Source of the DNA: Actinacidiphila fildesensis
GTDB taxonomy: Bacteria > Actinomycetota > Actinomycetes > Streptomycetales > Streptomycetaceae
Strand: one strand, 5' to 3'
DNA: 64,000 nt
Assembly: GCF_042652185.1 (NCBI RefSeq)
Contig: NZ_JBHSIX010000018.1
Position numbers and translations under genes: made by a program. Shown here piece by piece: positions 26,688 through 35,325 of the stretch (positions are counted from its first letter, which is position 1; each line of letters starts with the position of its first letter). Below the pieces are notes generated by a model. That model searched no databases. It saw only the letters and a program-made list of their open reading frames with translations, and was not told the DNA's origin.

Positions 26688-28433
26688 CTACGTGATCGAG
26701 AAGTCGTCCCCGTAGACGTTGCCCTGGGCGTACCAGCCGTGCAGGTACACGGTGACCGTTCCGGAGGCGCCGGTGGTGAAGGGGACGGTGAGCTTGGTCC
26801 AGCCGCCGGAGGACGTCCAGGTGCTCGCCGAAGCACCGCCGCTCACCCCGAGGTAGGCGTAACTGCCCTGCACCCACCCGGACAGTGTGTAGCTGTGGTT
26901 CGGCGCCAGGGCGACGCTCTGCCCGCACTGGCCGGTCTGGCCCGACGTGGGCGCCACCAGCAGCGCGTGGGTGCCGGCGTGCGCAGGAGTGGCGACGACC
27001 GCTCCCCCGGGCTGGCAGGTCCACGGGGTCAGACTCCCGCTCTCCAGACCGCCGTTGACCAGCACACCCGATCCGCCGGGACCGGTGACGGTGAGGGCGT
27101 ACGTCGTCGAGTGGCTGCCGGACGCCGCCGAGCCGGTGACCGTCACCGCGTACGTTCCGGCCGCCGCCGTGCCGGAGGCGGTGGCCGTCAGGGTCGCGGA
27201 CCCGCCGGCGGTGACCGAGGCGGGGCTGACGCCCACCGTCACACCCGCGGGGGCGCCGGACGCCGTCAGGTTGACGGTCTGCGCCGAGCCGGCCGTGACG
27301 GCGGTCTTCACCGTCGCGGTCAGCGAGGCGCCGGGGTCCACCGATCCGGCGGCGGGTGCGGTGGTGACCGAGAAGTCATTGGTGACCGGGCCTCCGCCGC
27401 CGGTGAACGGCGCGAAGGCGTGGCTGAAGAACCAGGTGCTCTGCGCGATGCCCGAGCAGGAGTCCGATCCCCCGGTGCCGGGGCAGCCGCCGTTGTCGCG
27501 CTGGAGTGCCCAGAAGGACAGCGAGGCGATGCCCTTGGAGACGGCCCAGTTGTAGACGGTCGCCGCGTCGGCGGTCCGGAACGTCTCGGCGGGGCCGAAG
27601 TCGTCGATGCCGGGCATCTCCGTGATGCCGACCATCCCCCACAGCTGCGCGTCGCTCTTCGCGGGGTAGAGCGTGCCCAGTTGACCGCGCAGGCCGGTGG
27701 TGGCGGTCTGGGTGTCGGTCGCCATCTGGTGGGAGGCGCCGTCGTAGTAGTCGAACGTCATCAGGTTCACGACGTCGATGCGGGCGTTGTTCGTCACGGC
27801 GTTGCGCAGGACGGCCAGTCCGCTGGAGGCCAGTCCGCTGGTAGTGGTCGGCAGCGTGTAGGAGAACTGGACGGTGCGCCCGTTCGCCGCCGCCCAGTCC
27901 TCGACCAGCTTGATCGCCTTGTTCCGGCGGTCGATGCCGGCGGTGTTGGTGAGCGAGTTGTCCTCGATGTCGAGGTCGATCCGCGTCACGTCGTAGGTGG
28001 TGATGACGTTCTCGAAGGCGGCGGCGATGGAGTTGACGTTCGTGCAGCTGTCCGCCAGCTCGGTGCCGGTGTTGTCCGCGGTGTAACCGCCGAAGGACGG
28101 GATGACGTCACCGCCGGCCGCCCGCATGGTCGCGATGTCGGCGCCGAAGCTGGACTGGGCGATCGGCATGCCCGTGTCGCCGTTCCAGTACGGCGTGCAG
28201 GAACCCTTCGACGGCGTCTGGATGAACGCCATCGTCAGGTACTTCGCACCGGACTGCGCGGACAGCGCCGACATGCTGTCGCCGTTGTACGCCTCGAAGT
28301 ACGGCGCGAAGACATGGGTGGGGATCGGGGTCGCGGCATGCGCGGCGGTGCCGCCCGCGACCACCAGGCCGAGGGACGCGGCGGCCGTGGCCAGTGCGGT
28401 CAGCAGTACCCGGACGGATCTTGGTCGTCTCAT
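26688..28433 (-). CDS. Secreted GH18 chitinase with Ig-like and CBM domains
   Basis: 581 residues from ATG 28433 (GGGAG five bases upstream). Signal peptide RSVRVLLTALATAAASLG, predicted cleavage near AHA-AT. The GH18 catalytic domain spans about 40-345: YLTMAFIQ, DVIPSFGG and RIDLDIED with catalytic Glu157, VVNLMTFDYY and IASLSFWALQRD. An Ig-like domain (VTAGGSATLTATASG) at about 355-450 and a CBM4/16-like domain (LVNGGLESGSLTPWTC) at about 455-581 follow. It should hydrolyse chitin extracellularly. It lies before uppP on the same strand, separated by a hairpin. A dre-like site lies upstream. Confidence 0.93.
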   Translation of the reverse strand: MRRPRSVRVLLTALATAAASLGLVVAGGTAAHAATPIPTHVFAPYFEAYNGDSMSALSAQSGAKYLTMAFIQTPSKGSCTPYWNGDTGMPIAQSSFGADIATMRAAGGDVIPSFGGYTADNTGTELADSCTNVNSIAAAFENVITTYDVTRIDLDIEDNSLTNTAGIDRRNKAIKLVEDWAAANGRTVQFSYTLPTTTSGLASSGLAVLRNAVTNNARIDVVNLMTFDYYDGASHQMATDTQTATTGLRGQLGTLYPAKSDAQLWGMVGITEMPGIDDFGPAETFRTADAATVYNWAVSKGIASLSFWALQRDNGGCPGTGGSDSCSGIAQSTWFFSHAFAPFTGGGGPVTNDFSVTTAPAAGSVDPGASLTATVKTAVTAGSAQTVNLTASGAPAGVTVGVSPASVTAGGSATLTATASGTAAAGTYAVTVTGSAASGSHSTTYALTVTGPGGSGVLVNGGLESGSLTPWTCQPGGAVVATPAHAGTHALLVAPTSGQTGQCGQSVALAPNHSYTLSGWVQGSYAYLGVSGGASASTWTSSGGWTKLTVPFTTGASGTVTVYLHGWYAQGNVYGDDFSIT

Positions 28434-28511
28434 GAACGCTCCCACAGAATGAGCCGGCGAATGGGGGGATACGCGGTGCGGTGTCACGAGGAGAGCCGAG
28501 CAGTGCCCATG

Positions 28512-28527
28512 ATTGGACTAGACCAAC
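28512..28527. promoter_or_regulatory. DasR-like dre site before the second chitinase
   Basis: ATTGGACTAGACCAAC matches 12 of 16 consensus positions. Read for the minus-strand chitinase, TTGACA (28532-28537, the -35) lies a few bases upstream, so the site sits in the spacer between -35 and -10, where a repressor would block polymerase. The ATG is 78 bases downstream. Confidence 0.65.
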
Positions 28528-28537
28528 GGACTGTCAA

Positions 28538-28733
28538 GGCTCTTTACCATTCGCCCGCGACCGTCTCCCCCAGCAGGCCGAGTGCCACCAACTGCCATGT
28601 GGCGAGGGACCGTTCAGCGATCTTGAGGCTTTCCGGTGGGCGGGCCCCGGGCGCACCCTTCCCGCCGGATCCGCGCCCATGAGACCGGGATGCCCCCTAC
28701 CCCGCGGCCCGATCCGGGAGCAGCATCGACAGT
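28538..28733. other. Gap without a recognised gene
   Basis: Between the divergent chitinase promoter and the small Cys-rich ORF. I see no ORF with a ribosome site; the stretch is GC-rich with no clear repeat. Confidence 0.4.
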
Positions 28734-28934
28734 GTGGCGGGATCAGCGGATCTGGCAGCCTGTGACGAGTGCGGCCGTACCGATCGGACGGTCCGCGACC
28801 TCGGCCTGCGCGCGCCCCTGGCCCTGTGCGACAGCTGCTTCCGTGCCCTGCTGGACGTACGGGCGCGCCGTCAACCGCTGCCGCTGTCACGGATTCTGGA
28901 CGATGTACGGCATCGCTCCCCGGGACACGGGTAG
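28734..28934 (+). CDS. Small Cys-pair (zinc-ribbon-like) protein
   Basis: 66 residues from GTG 28734 (GGGAG 13 bases upstream). CDEC near residue 10 and CDSC near residue 33 could bind a metal between two CxxC pairs; the remainder is Arg/Leu-rich (LLDVRARRQPLPLSRIL). No known family is recognised. The location just before DUF5133 on the same strand and its good codon bias support a real gene, but a spurious ORF cannot be excluded. Confidence 0.45.
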   Translation: MAGSADLAACDECGRTDRTVRDLGLRAPLALCDSCFRALLDVRARRQPLPLSRILDDVRHRSPGHG

Positions 28935-29103
28935 GCGCCGTAGGGCCGGGAACCACTCGGCGCACCACGGGTCGTCCCGTCATCGGGTCGTCCGATCGTC
29001 GAGGCGGTCTCGTGGGAATCGAGAACCAGGCCGAGAGCACTCCCGACAGGACCGAACGCCGTCCCGTCGGGCACCTCGTGCCACTCACCCAAGGAGTACG
29101 ACC

Positions 29104-29340
29104 ATGCTGATGGCCCATCCCGCTGTCCTGCGCGACTTACTGGAGCGCTACGAGGCGCTCGCCGCGCAGGTCCGGGGCGACTCGGCCGGGTCGCTGGACC
29201 ACCGCCGGCTCGAGGACACCGCCTACACCCTGTGCGTGATCACCGGTGTCCGTACGGTCGGCCGGGCGGTCGAGTCCGCCAGGCAACGGCTCGCCGCGGA
29301 CTCCGGGCCGTCCTCCGCGCCGCAGGCCGTGGCCTCGTAG
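29104..29340 (+). CDS. DUF5133 domain protein
   Basis: 78 residues from ATG 29104 with AAGGAG at 29091-29096. The sequence MLMAHPAVLRDLLERYEAL then LEDTAYTLCVITGVRTV fits the small DUF5133 family of streptomycetes, whose function is unknown. It is mostly helical and probably cytosolic. Its 3' end precedes the YchJ-like gene by 33 bases on the same strand, suggesting cotranscription. Confidence 0.8.
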   Translation: MLMAHPAVLRDLLERYEALAAQVRGDSAGSLDHRRLEDTAYTLCVITGVRTVGRAVESARQRLAADSGPSSAPQAVAS

Positions 29341-29373
29341 TTCCGGGTGCCGCGGGGCCGTCACAATGAGGGG

Positions 29374-29793
29374 GTGACACGGAACAGCGCACGCCCTTCA
29401 GTGACGGCCCGGCCCGCCTCGCCCTGCCCCTGCGGACTGGACGCGTCCTACCGCGACTGCTGCGGCAGGCTCCACAGCGGCCAGGCCGCGGCTCCCACCG
29501 CGGAGCGGCTGATGCGCTCGCGCTTCAGCGCGTTCGCCGTCCGCGATGCCGCGTACCTGCTCAGGACGTGGCACACCACCACCCGGCCGTCCGGCATCGA
29601 GTTCGAGCCGGATCAGCAGTGGACCCGGCTGGAGATCGTCGGGACGACGGACGGCAGCGCCTTCCACACCGAGGGCACGGTGGAGTTCCGCGCCCACTAC
29701 CGACTGCACGGCCACACGGACTCGCAGCACGAAGTGAGCCGCTTCGTCCGCGAGAACGCGCTCTGGGTCTATCTGGGCGAGGCCACCGCCTAG
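29374..29793 (+). CDS. YchJ/UPF0225 family protein
   Basis: 139 residues from GTG 29374. SPCPCGLDASYRDCCGRLHSG is an N-terminal Cys-rich motif of the SEC-C/YchJ type, and PTAERLMRSRFSAFAVRDAAY continues the UPF0225 pattern. The remainder (EFRAHYRLHG, NALWVYL) is an NTF2-like beta-cone. The molecular role is not established; SEC-C motifs can bind zinc. It converges with ligA with 31 bases between stops. Confidence 0.85.
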   Translation: MTRNSARPSVTARPASPCPCGLDASYRDCCGRLHSGQAAAPTAERLMRSRFSAFAVRDAAYLLRTWHTTTRPSGIEFEPDQQWTRLEIVGTTDGSAFHTEGTVEFRAHYRLHGHTDSQHEVSRFVRENALWVYLGEATA

Positions 29794-29824
29794 CGTTCCG
29801 CAGTGCGGCCACGCCGCGTGCCGC

Positions 29825-31912
29825 TCACGGTATGAGGTCGCCGAGCAGCTCGGCGAACTCCTCCGGGGCGATCACCCTGATCCCGAGTTCCGCCGCCTTG
29901 GCCCTCTTGGAACCCGCCTTCTCCCCCGCCACCAGCAGACTGGTCTTCTTCGACACGCTCGACGACGCCCTGCCGCCCGCACTCTCGATCAGCTCGTTCA
30001 TCGCCGTACGGGACAGCTCCGCCAGCGCACCGGTCATGCTGCCGGTGACCACGACCGTCAGGTCCGCCAGCGGGCCGGCCGGAACGGCCTCCTGCGGCTC
30101 CGCCGCGCCGTCGGCGTCGCCGTCACCGGACATCCGCGCCGGCACTCCGGGCTCGGTCATGTTCACCCCGGCGGCCGTCAGCCTGTCGATGAGCGGGGCC
30201 AGTTCGGCGATCTGGGCGACGACGACCCTGGCCTTCTCGGCGCCGATGCCGGCAACGGCCTCCAGCGCGGCGGCGTCCGCCGCCCGGATGGCCTCCATCG
30301 TGCCGAAGTGCCGGGCGATCCGCCGGGAGATGCTGCGGCCGGTGCCGAGGACGCCGAGCGCGCAGAACACCCGGTTCAGCGGCCGGTCCTTGGCGGCCGC
30401 GATCGTCGCCAGCAGTTTGTCGGCGCTCACCTCGCCCATCCGGTCCAGCGCCAGCACCTGCTCGCGATCGAGGGTGAACACGTCGGCGAAGTCGGTGACC
30501 TGACCGGACTCCACCAACTGCGTCACGAGCTTGTGCCCCATCCCGTCGATGTCGAGGCAGTCCCGTGCCACCGCGTAGCGGATCGAGGCGAGCTGCCCGC
30601 ACTCCCGGCCGCGCACACAGCGCCAGCGCTCCTGGGTGGTGTCGATGTCGGAGGCGCAGCGGGGGCATTCGGTGGGGAAGTCGATCGGCGTCTCCGCCCC
30701 GGTGCGGAGCTGGACCACCGGGGCCTCGATGCGCGGGATGATGTCGCCGGCCTTGTAGACGGTGACCTGGTCGCCGATCCGCAGGTCCCGGCGGGTGATG
30801 TCGGCCGGGTTGTGCAGCGTCGCGTAGGTGACGGTGCTGCCGTCGATCTCGACGGGTTCGAGCACGGCGCGCGGCGCGATGACACCGGTCCTGCCGACGT
30901 TCCATTCCACGGCGAGCAGCCGGGTGACGCGCTCCACGGCGGGCAGCTTGTAGGCGATCGCCCAGCGCGGGGCCCGGGAGCTGAAGCCGGCCTTCTCCTG
31001 GTCGGCCGGGTTGTCCGCCTTGATCGCCACTCCGTCGATGCCGAACGGCAGCGCGGCCCGCAGCGCGGCGATCTCCTCGACGCGGCTCTGGACCTCCTCG
31101 ATCGAGGCACAGGTGCGCAGCCCCACGGGAGTGGCCGCGGTGGTCTGCACACCCGCCTCCGCGACGATCTCCATGACACGGCTGTGGGCCAGCGCCGCGA
31201 GTTCCGCCGAACCGTCCTCCAGCGGCAGTCCCGAGTAGGCCCAGAACGTCATCTCGATGACGTACGGCCGTTCCTTCGCCCGCAGGGTGCCGGCCGCACC
31301 GTTGCGGGGGTTGGCGAACGGGGTGGCACCGAACTCGGCGCGTACGAGGTTGGCCTGCTCGAACTGCTCGGTGGTGAGCAGCACTTCACCGCGGACCTCG
31401 AACGTCACCGGGGTGTCGAGCCGGTCCGGCAGTCCGGCGATGGTCCCGATGGCGTGCGAGACGTCCTCGCCATAACTGCCGTCGCCACGGGTGACCAGCT
31501 GGACCAGGCGGCCCTCCCGGTAGCGCGCGGCGACGGCGACCCCGTCCAGCTTCGGTTCGACCGCGTAGCCGCCTGTCACCGGTCCGCCGAGCCGCTTGGC
31601 CAGGGAGTCCGCCCAGGCCGAGAGTTCGGCACCGTCGAAGACGTTGTCCAGTGACATCATCCGCGCCGAATGTTCCACCTCACCGGCCGGCACCGCGCCG
31701 CCCGCGACCTTGCCGGTCGGCGACGCCGGCACGATCTCGGCGGGGTGCTCGGCCTCATAGGCCGCGATCGCCCGCGCCAACCGGTCGTACGTGGCATCGT
31801 CGAGGCGGGAGTCCCCGCCGCTGTAATAGGCGGCGGACGCTTCGGTGGCCTCGGTGACGGCCCGCGCGTACGACTCGGCGTCGGCCAGCTGGGCCGTGGT
31901 GATCTCGGTCAT
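29825..31912 (-). CDS. ligA: NAD+-dependent DNA ligase (LigA type)
   Basis: 695 residues from ATG 31912. In order: domain Ia (NAD binding), adenylation domain with the nucleotide-accepting Lys in AVEPKLDGVAVAARY near residue 118, OB domain, a Cys4 zinc finger (CPRCASDID then CVRGRECG), helix-hairpin-helix domain and a BRCT domain near 600-690. It seals nicks in DNA using NAD+. Streptomyces often have two paralogues; whether this is the essential or accessory ligase cannot be judged here. The length is slightly below the typical major LigA of the genus, which favours the accessory copy. It is divergent from the small gene at 31973. Confidence 0.95.
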   Translation of the reverse strand: MTEITTAQLADAESYARAVTEATEASAAYYSGGDSRLDDATYDRLARAIAAYEAEHPAEIVPASPTGKVAGGAVPAGEVEHSARMMSLDNVFDGAELSAWADSLAKRLGGPVTGGYAVEPKLDGVAVAARYREGRLVQLVTRGDGSYGEDVSHAIGTIAGLPDRLDTPVTFEVRGEVLLTTEQFEQANLVRAEFGATPFANPRNGAAGTLRAKERPYVIEMTFWAYSGLPLEDGSAELAALAHSRVMEIVAEAGVQTTAATPVGLRTCASIEEVQSRVEEIAALRAALPFGIDGVAIKADNPADQEKAGFSSRAPRWAIAYKLPAVERVTRLLAVEWNVGRTGVIAPRAVLEPVEIDGSTVTYATLHNPADITRRDLRIGDQVTVYKAGDIIPRIEAPVVQLRTGAETPIDFPTECPRCASDIDTTQERWRCVRGRECGQLASIRYAVARDCLDIDGMGHKLVTQLVESGQVTDFADVFTLDREQVLALDRMGEVSADKLLATIAAAKDRPLNRVFCALGVLGTGRSISRRIARHFGTMEAIRAADAAALEAVAGIGAEKARVVVAQIAELAPLIDRLTAAGVNMTEPGVPARMSGDGDADGAAEPQEAVPAGPLADLTVVVTGSMTGALAELSRTAMNELIESAGGRASSSVSKKTSLLVAGEKAGSKRAKAAELGIRVIAPEEFAELLGDLIP

Positions 31913-31972
31913 GAGGACATCGTGCCGCCCGCCACTGACAATGCGCCGTGGCGGCGTGGAAGAGTGGTTTCC

Positions 31973-32197
31973 ATGAGCCCCACGAACCCCGTCGAACCCG
32001 CGGAACCGGATGGACCCGCGGAACCGGCGGGACCGGCCGGCCGCGACGGCTCCGCCGGACCGCCCGACACCGTCGCCGAGCCGGAGGGCGGCGAGTCCGC
32101 CTGCTGGCTCGACCGCGTCTGCCCGCAGTGCGACGCGGTGTCCGACGGACCCCCGCCGGCCCGCTGTCCGCGATGCGGCGCCGGGCTGCGTGGCTAG
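31973..32197 (+). CDS. Small acidic protein with C-terminal CxxC pair (zinc-ribbon-like)
   Basis: 74 residues from ATG 31973. The first 45 residues are Pro/Glu/Gly-rich (low complexity) and the end reads CWLDRVCPQCDAVSDG then ARCPRCGAGL. Two CPxC motifs form a likely zinc ribbon. It is divergent from ligA with 60 bases between starts, so a shared promoter region is likely. The function is unknown; a role as a small nucleic-acid-binding protein is a guess. Confidence 0.7.
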   Translation: MSPTNPVEPAEPDGPAEPAGPAGRDGSAGPPDTVAEPEGGESACWLDRVCPQCDAVSDGPPPARCPRCGAGLRG

Positions 32198-32203
32198 GCT
32201 GCC

Positions 32204-32815
32204 CTAGAGCGCGTCGCCCGCGGGTCCGAGGGTGATGACGGCCGCACTGCCCTCGGACCGCACGGCCCCGACCTCGCTACCCGTCCCCGACACGAAGACC
32301 GCGTCGAAGCGGTCGAGCCGGCCGTCCTCAGAAGCGACGGCGGGGACGAGAGCGGGGTCGGCGAAGAACCCGACGTCGTCGGTCAGGGCGACGAGGAGCA
32401 CGGAACCGTTCACGGGGACCTGGGCCGTGTGCGTGCCGTCCACGATCCCGACCGTTGCCGCCGCCCGTCCGCGCCGGATCATCACATTGAGATTGACGAT
32501 GGGGCCGCCCGTCAGCCGGCAGTCGGTGACGGCGTCGCCGGGGAACGCGAACGGGCGCAGCGGACGGATCGGCGGGTGGATGGCACCGTCGATCGTCAGC
32601 ACCATTCCCGGGCCGTCGACCACGGTGATGATCCTGTCGACATCCGGGAGGGCCGAGTACGGCCCGTCCCCCACGACATCGGCGAGGCTCACCCGCCAGC
32701 CGAAGTCGGCCAGGCCCGCGTGCGCCGGGTCCACCGTGATCTCACGCGTCACGCCGCCACCGTTGCTCCAGGGCGTCGGCACACGGTCACCGGCCCGCAG
32801 AATCCGCGCTTCCAT
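32204..32815 (-). CDS. HutD/Ves-like cupin
   Basis: 203 residues from ATG 32815. RVPTPWSNGGGVTREI near the N-terminus, WRVSLADVVGDGPYSALP, DRIITVVDGPGMVL and PIVNLNVMIRRGR are characteristic of HutD. HutD proteins occur with histidine utilisation genes and may sense or bind a metabolite, but no other hut genes are here. Histidine is also the ergothioneine precursor, yet the two loci are 27 kb apart. The small gene at 31973 converges with it, leaving only six bases between their stops. Confidence 0.85.
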   Translation of the reverse strand: MEARILRAGDRVPTPWSNGGGVTREITVDPAHAGLADFGWRVSLADVVGDGPYSALPDVDRIITVVDGPGMVLTIDGAIHPPIRPLRPFAFPGDAVTDCRLTGGPIVNLNVMIRRGRAAATVGIVDGTHTAQVPVNGSVLLVALTDDVGFFADPALVPAVASEDGRLDRFDAVFVSGTGSEVGAVRSEGSAAVITLGPAGDAL

Positions 32816-33013
32816 GCCGTTGATCGTCGCGGCGCGGCCCTCTCGCGTCAAATGGTCCGCCGCCGCGTAATCGCCCCAACCCGCGCATCCCACACATCTG
32901 CGGATATCCACCCCCACCTGCGATTTCCCTGAATGCAAACGGTGTTGCCGGGTAGGGGCGGCCCTCATGTGGCGTCACGCACCAGGTGACGCACGTGACC
33001 GAAGGGACCATCC

Positions 33014-33931
33014 ATGTCGCAGCGCAGCGCCTTCTCCCGCAGAGGATTCCTGCTCGGGACCACCACCTTGACGGGTATGGCGGTGGTACCGGGGCTGCTC
33101 ACGGCGTGCAGCCGCACCGAGACCGGAACAGGAGCGCCGAAGGGCGAGGGCGACCTGTTGGCGAAGCTCAGGAAGCAGGGATACGTGCGGGTCGGGTTCG
33201 CCGGCGAGGCGCCGTACGGGTTCAAGGACGGCACCGCGCTGGCCGGTGAGGCCCCGACCCTGCACAAGGAGATCTTCACCGCGCTCGGGGTGGCCGACCT
33301 CCGTCCCACCCTCACGGACTTCGGCGCCCTCATCCCCGGACTGGCGGCGGACCGTTTCGACGTGGTGAGCGCCGGGATGGCGATCACACCGGAGCGGTGC
33401 GACAAGGTCATCTTCTCGGAACCGGAGTTCATCTCCCCCACCGCGCTGATGGTGCGCAAGGGCAATCCCAAGGGCCTGAGCGACCTCGCCTCGTGCGCCG
33501 CGAAGGGCGCCACCGTAGGAGTGCTGACAGCGGCGGTCGAGGCCGGGTACGCCGCCGGGGCCGGGGTCGGGGACTCCAAGGTCAAGTCGCTGGCCAAGCA
33601 GCAGGACGGGCTCGACGCGCTGGTCGCGGGACGGATCGACGCGTTCGCCCTGACCGGGATATCCCTGCGCTGGCTGGCCAAGACCAACAAGGGCGCGGAC
33701 GTCGAGGTGCTCGAACCGTTCGTGCCGGAGCTGAAGGGCAAGAAGCAGTACAGCCCCGGCGGCGCCGTCTTCCGGCAGAACGCCACCACACTGCGGGACG
33801 CGTTCAACGGCCAGTTGAAGAAGATCACCGGCGACCCCGAGCACTATGTCGCGCTGATCGGGAAGTACGGCTTCACCAAGCAGGAGGTACCGCCGGCCAC
33901 CCTGCGGACAGCCGACCTGTGCAAGGCGTGA
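33014..33931 (+). CDS. ehuB: Ehu-type ABC transporter substrate-binding lipoprotein
   Basis: 305 residues from ATG 33014 (GAAGGGA six bases upstream). The N-terminus SRRGFLLGTTTLTGMAVV with an RR pair and lipobox LLTAC suggests a Tat-exported lipoprotein. The mature part is a solute-binding type 3 fold: KQGYVRVGFAGEAPYGF, FDVVSAGMAITPERC, and the C-terminal Gly-rich lobes. The sequence resembles ectoine/hydroxyectoine-binding EhuB more than glutamine-binding GlnH, but amino acids remain possible. It is the first of four coupled genes. Confidence 0.75.
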   Translation: MSQRSAFSRRGFLLGTTTLTGMAVVPGLLTACSRTETGTGAPKGEGDLLAKLRKQGYVRVGFAGEAPYGFKDGTALAGEAPTLHKEIFTALGVADLRPTLTDFGALIPGLAADRFDVVSAGMAITPERCDKVIFSEPEFISPTALMVRKGNPKGLSDLASCAAKGATVGVLTAAVEAGYAAGAGVGDSKVKSLAKQQDGLDALVAGRIDAFALTGISLRWLAKTNKGADVEVLEPFVPELKGKKQYSPGGAVFRQNATTLRDAFNGQLKKITGDPEHYVALIGKYGFTKQEVPPATLRTADLCKA

Positions 33932-33943
33932 TGGGCACACCTG

Positions 33944-34690
33944 ATGAGCGAATTCCTCACACAGTTCTCCCGGTCCCTGCCGAGTGTGTGGCAGGGCGTC
34001 TCCGTCACCCTCCAGGCCACCGTGCTCAGCGCGCTGCTGGCCCTCGTCCTCGCCTTCGTCCTCGGCTTCATGTCCCGCTCGGACCAGCTTCTCGTCCGGG
34101 GTCTGTCGCGGGTGGTCGTCGAGTTCCTCCGCGGCACCTCCCTGTACGTCCAGCTGTTCTGGCTGTTCTTCGCGCTGCCGATCCTCGGGTTCAAGCTTGA
34201 GCCGCTGGCCTGCGCCGTCGTGGCCTTCGGTCTCAACTACGGCGCCTACGGCTCCGAAGTGGTGCGCGGCGCGCTGAACGCCGTACCCCAGGCGCAGTGG
34301 GAGGCGGCCGTCGCGCTCAACCTGAGCCCCTGGCAGCGGATGCGCCGGGTGATCCTGCCCCAGGCCTGGGTCCAGATGATCCCGCCCTTCAACAACCTGC
34401 TCATCCAGCTGCTCAAGAGCACACCGCTGCTGTCGTTGATCACCATCTCCGATCTGACGTTCCAGATGGACCAGTTGCGCTCGACGACGGGCAACACCGC
34501 GGCCGCGTACGTGACGCTCCTGGTCATCTACTTCGTGCTCGCCTACGCGCTGACGCTGCTGATGAACGCCCTGGAGGCAGTGGCCAAGGCCCGGCTGGGC
34601 CAGGGCAGCGGACTGCGCCACGTCCTCAAGCCGCCGTCCGCCGGCATCACGGATCCCGACGGCCGCGCCGCAAGGGCGGGTGGTGTGTGA
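33944..34690 (+). CDS. ehuC: Ehu-type ABC transporter permease 1
   Basis: 248 residues from ATG 33944. Several membrane helices and the EAA loop GQ/AQWEAAVALNLSPWQRM (near residue 115) are typical of the polar amino-acid ABC permease family. The C-terminus carries a Gly/Arg tail. The stop overlaps the next gene start as TGATG, so the two permeases are translationally coupled. Confidence 0.8.
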   Translation: MSEFLTQFSRSLPSVWQGVSVTLQATVLSALLALVLAFVLGFMSRSDQLLVRGLSRVVVEFLRGTSLYVQLFWLFFALPILGFKLEPLACAVVAFGLNYGAYGSEVVRGALNAVPQAQWEAAVALNLSPWQRMRRVILPQAWVQMIPPFNNLLIQLLKSTPLLSLITISDLTFQMDQLRSTTGNTAAAYVTLLVIYFVLAYALTLLMNALEAVAKARLGQGSGLRHVLKPPSAGITDPDGRAARAGGV

Positions 34691-35325
34691 TGTGGGACTG
34701 GAACACCGCCCGAGAGGGACTGCCCGTGGTCCTGCACGGCTTCGGGATCACCCTGCTCGCCACGGTGCTCGGATCCGTCGTCGCCATGGTGCTCGGGCTG
34801 CTGATCGCCGTGCTCCGCCGCGCCCCGACCCGATGGGTCACCGTGCCCGTCCGCATCGTCGTGGAGTTCGTACGCTCCACCCCGGTGATGATCCAGCTGT
34901 TCGCCGTCTGGGTGCTCGTGCCCGGCCTGGATCCGCTGACCATCGGCATCGCCGTCCTCGGCATCCACTACGCGATGTACACCTCCGAGGTGTACCGCGC
35001 CGGAATCGACGCCGTACCCCAGGGGCAGTGGGAGGCGGCCGTCGCGCTCTCGCTGCCGCGCGGCCGGGTGTGGCGCGCGGTGATCCTGCCGCAGGCCGTC
35101 CGCAAGGTCGTTCCGGCACTGGGCAACTACGTGATCTCCATGTTCAAGGAGACGCCGTTCCTCTCGGTGATCACCGTGCAGGAGATGGTCCACGAGGCGA
35201 ACGAATACGGCAGCGTCCACTTCGCCTATCTGGAGGCCTTCACCCTCGCCGCCGCGATCTTCCTCGTCGCGAGCTACCCGACCTCGATGCTGATGAGAAG
35301 ACTGGAGAAGCGCCTTGCTCAGTGA
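34690..35325 (+). CDS. ehuD: Ehu-type ABC transporter permease 2
   Basis: 211 residues from ATG 34690, overlapping the previous stop. The helical pattern and the loop GQWEAAVALSLPRGRVWRA match the same permease family. Together with EhuC it should form the membrane heterodimer. It overlaps the ATPase start by 11 bases. Confidence 0.8.
   Translation: MWDWNTAREGLPVVLHGFGITLLATVLGSVVAMVLGLLIAVLRRAPTRWVTVPVRIVVEFVRSTPVMIQLFAVWVLVPGLDPLTIGIAVLGIHYAMYTSEVYRAGIDAVPQGQWEAAVALSLPRGRVWRAVILPQAVRKVVPALGNYVISMFKETPFLSVITVQEMVHEANEYGSVHFAYLEAFTLAAAIFLVASYPTSMLMRRLEKRLAQ

Noticed and set aside
32816..32968. Longer HutD reading starting at 32968 with a Cys-containing leader
   Set aside because: The extra 51 residues look non-coding and are absent from HutD proteins; ATG 32815 begins the family motif.
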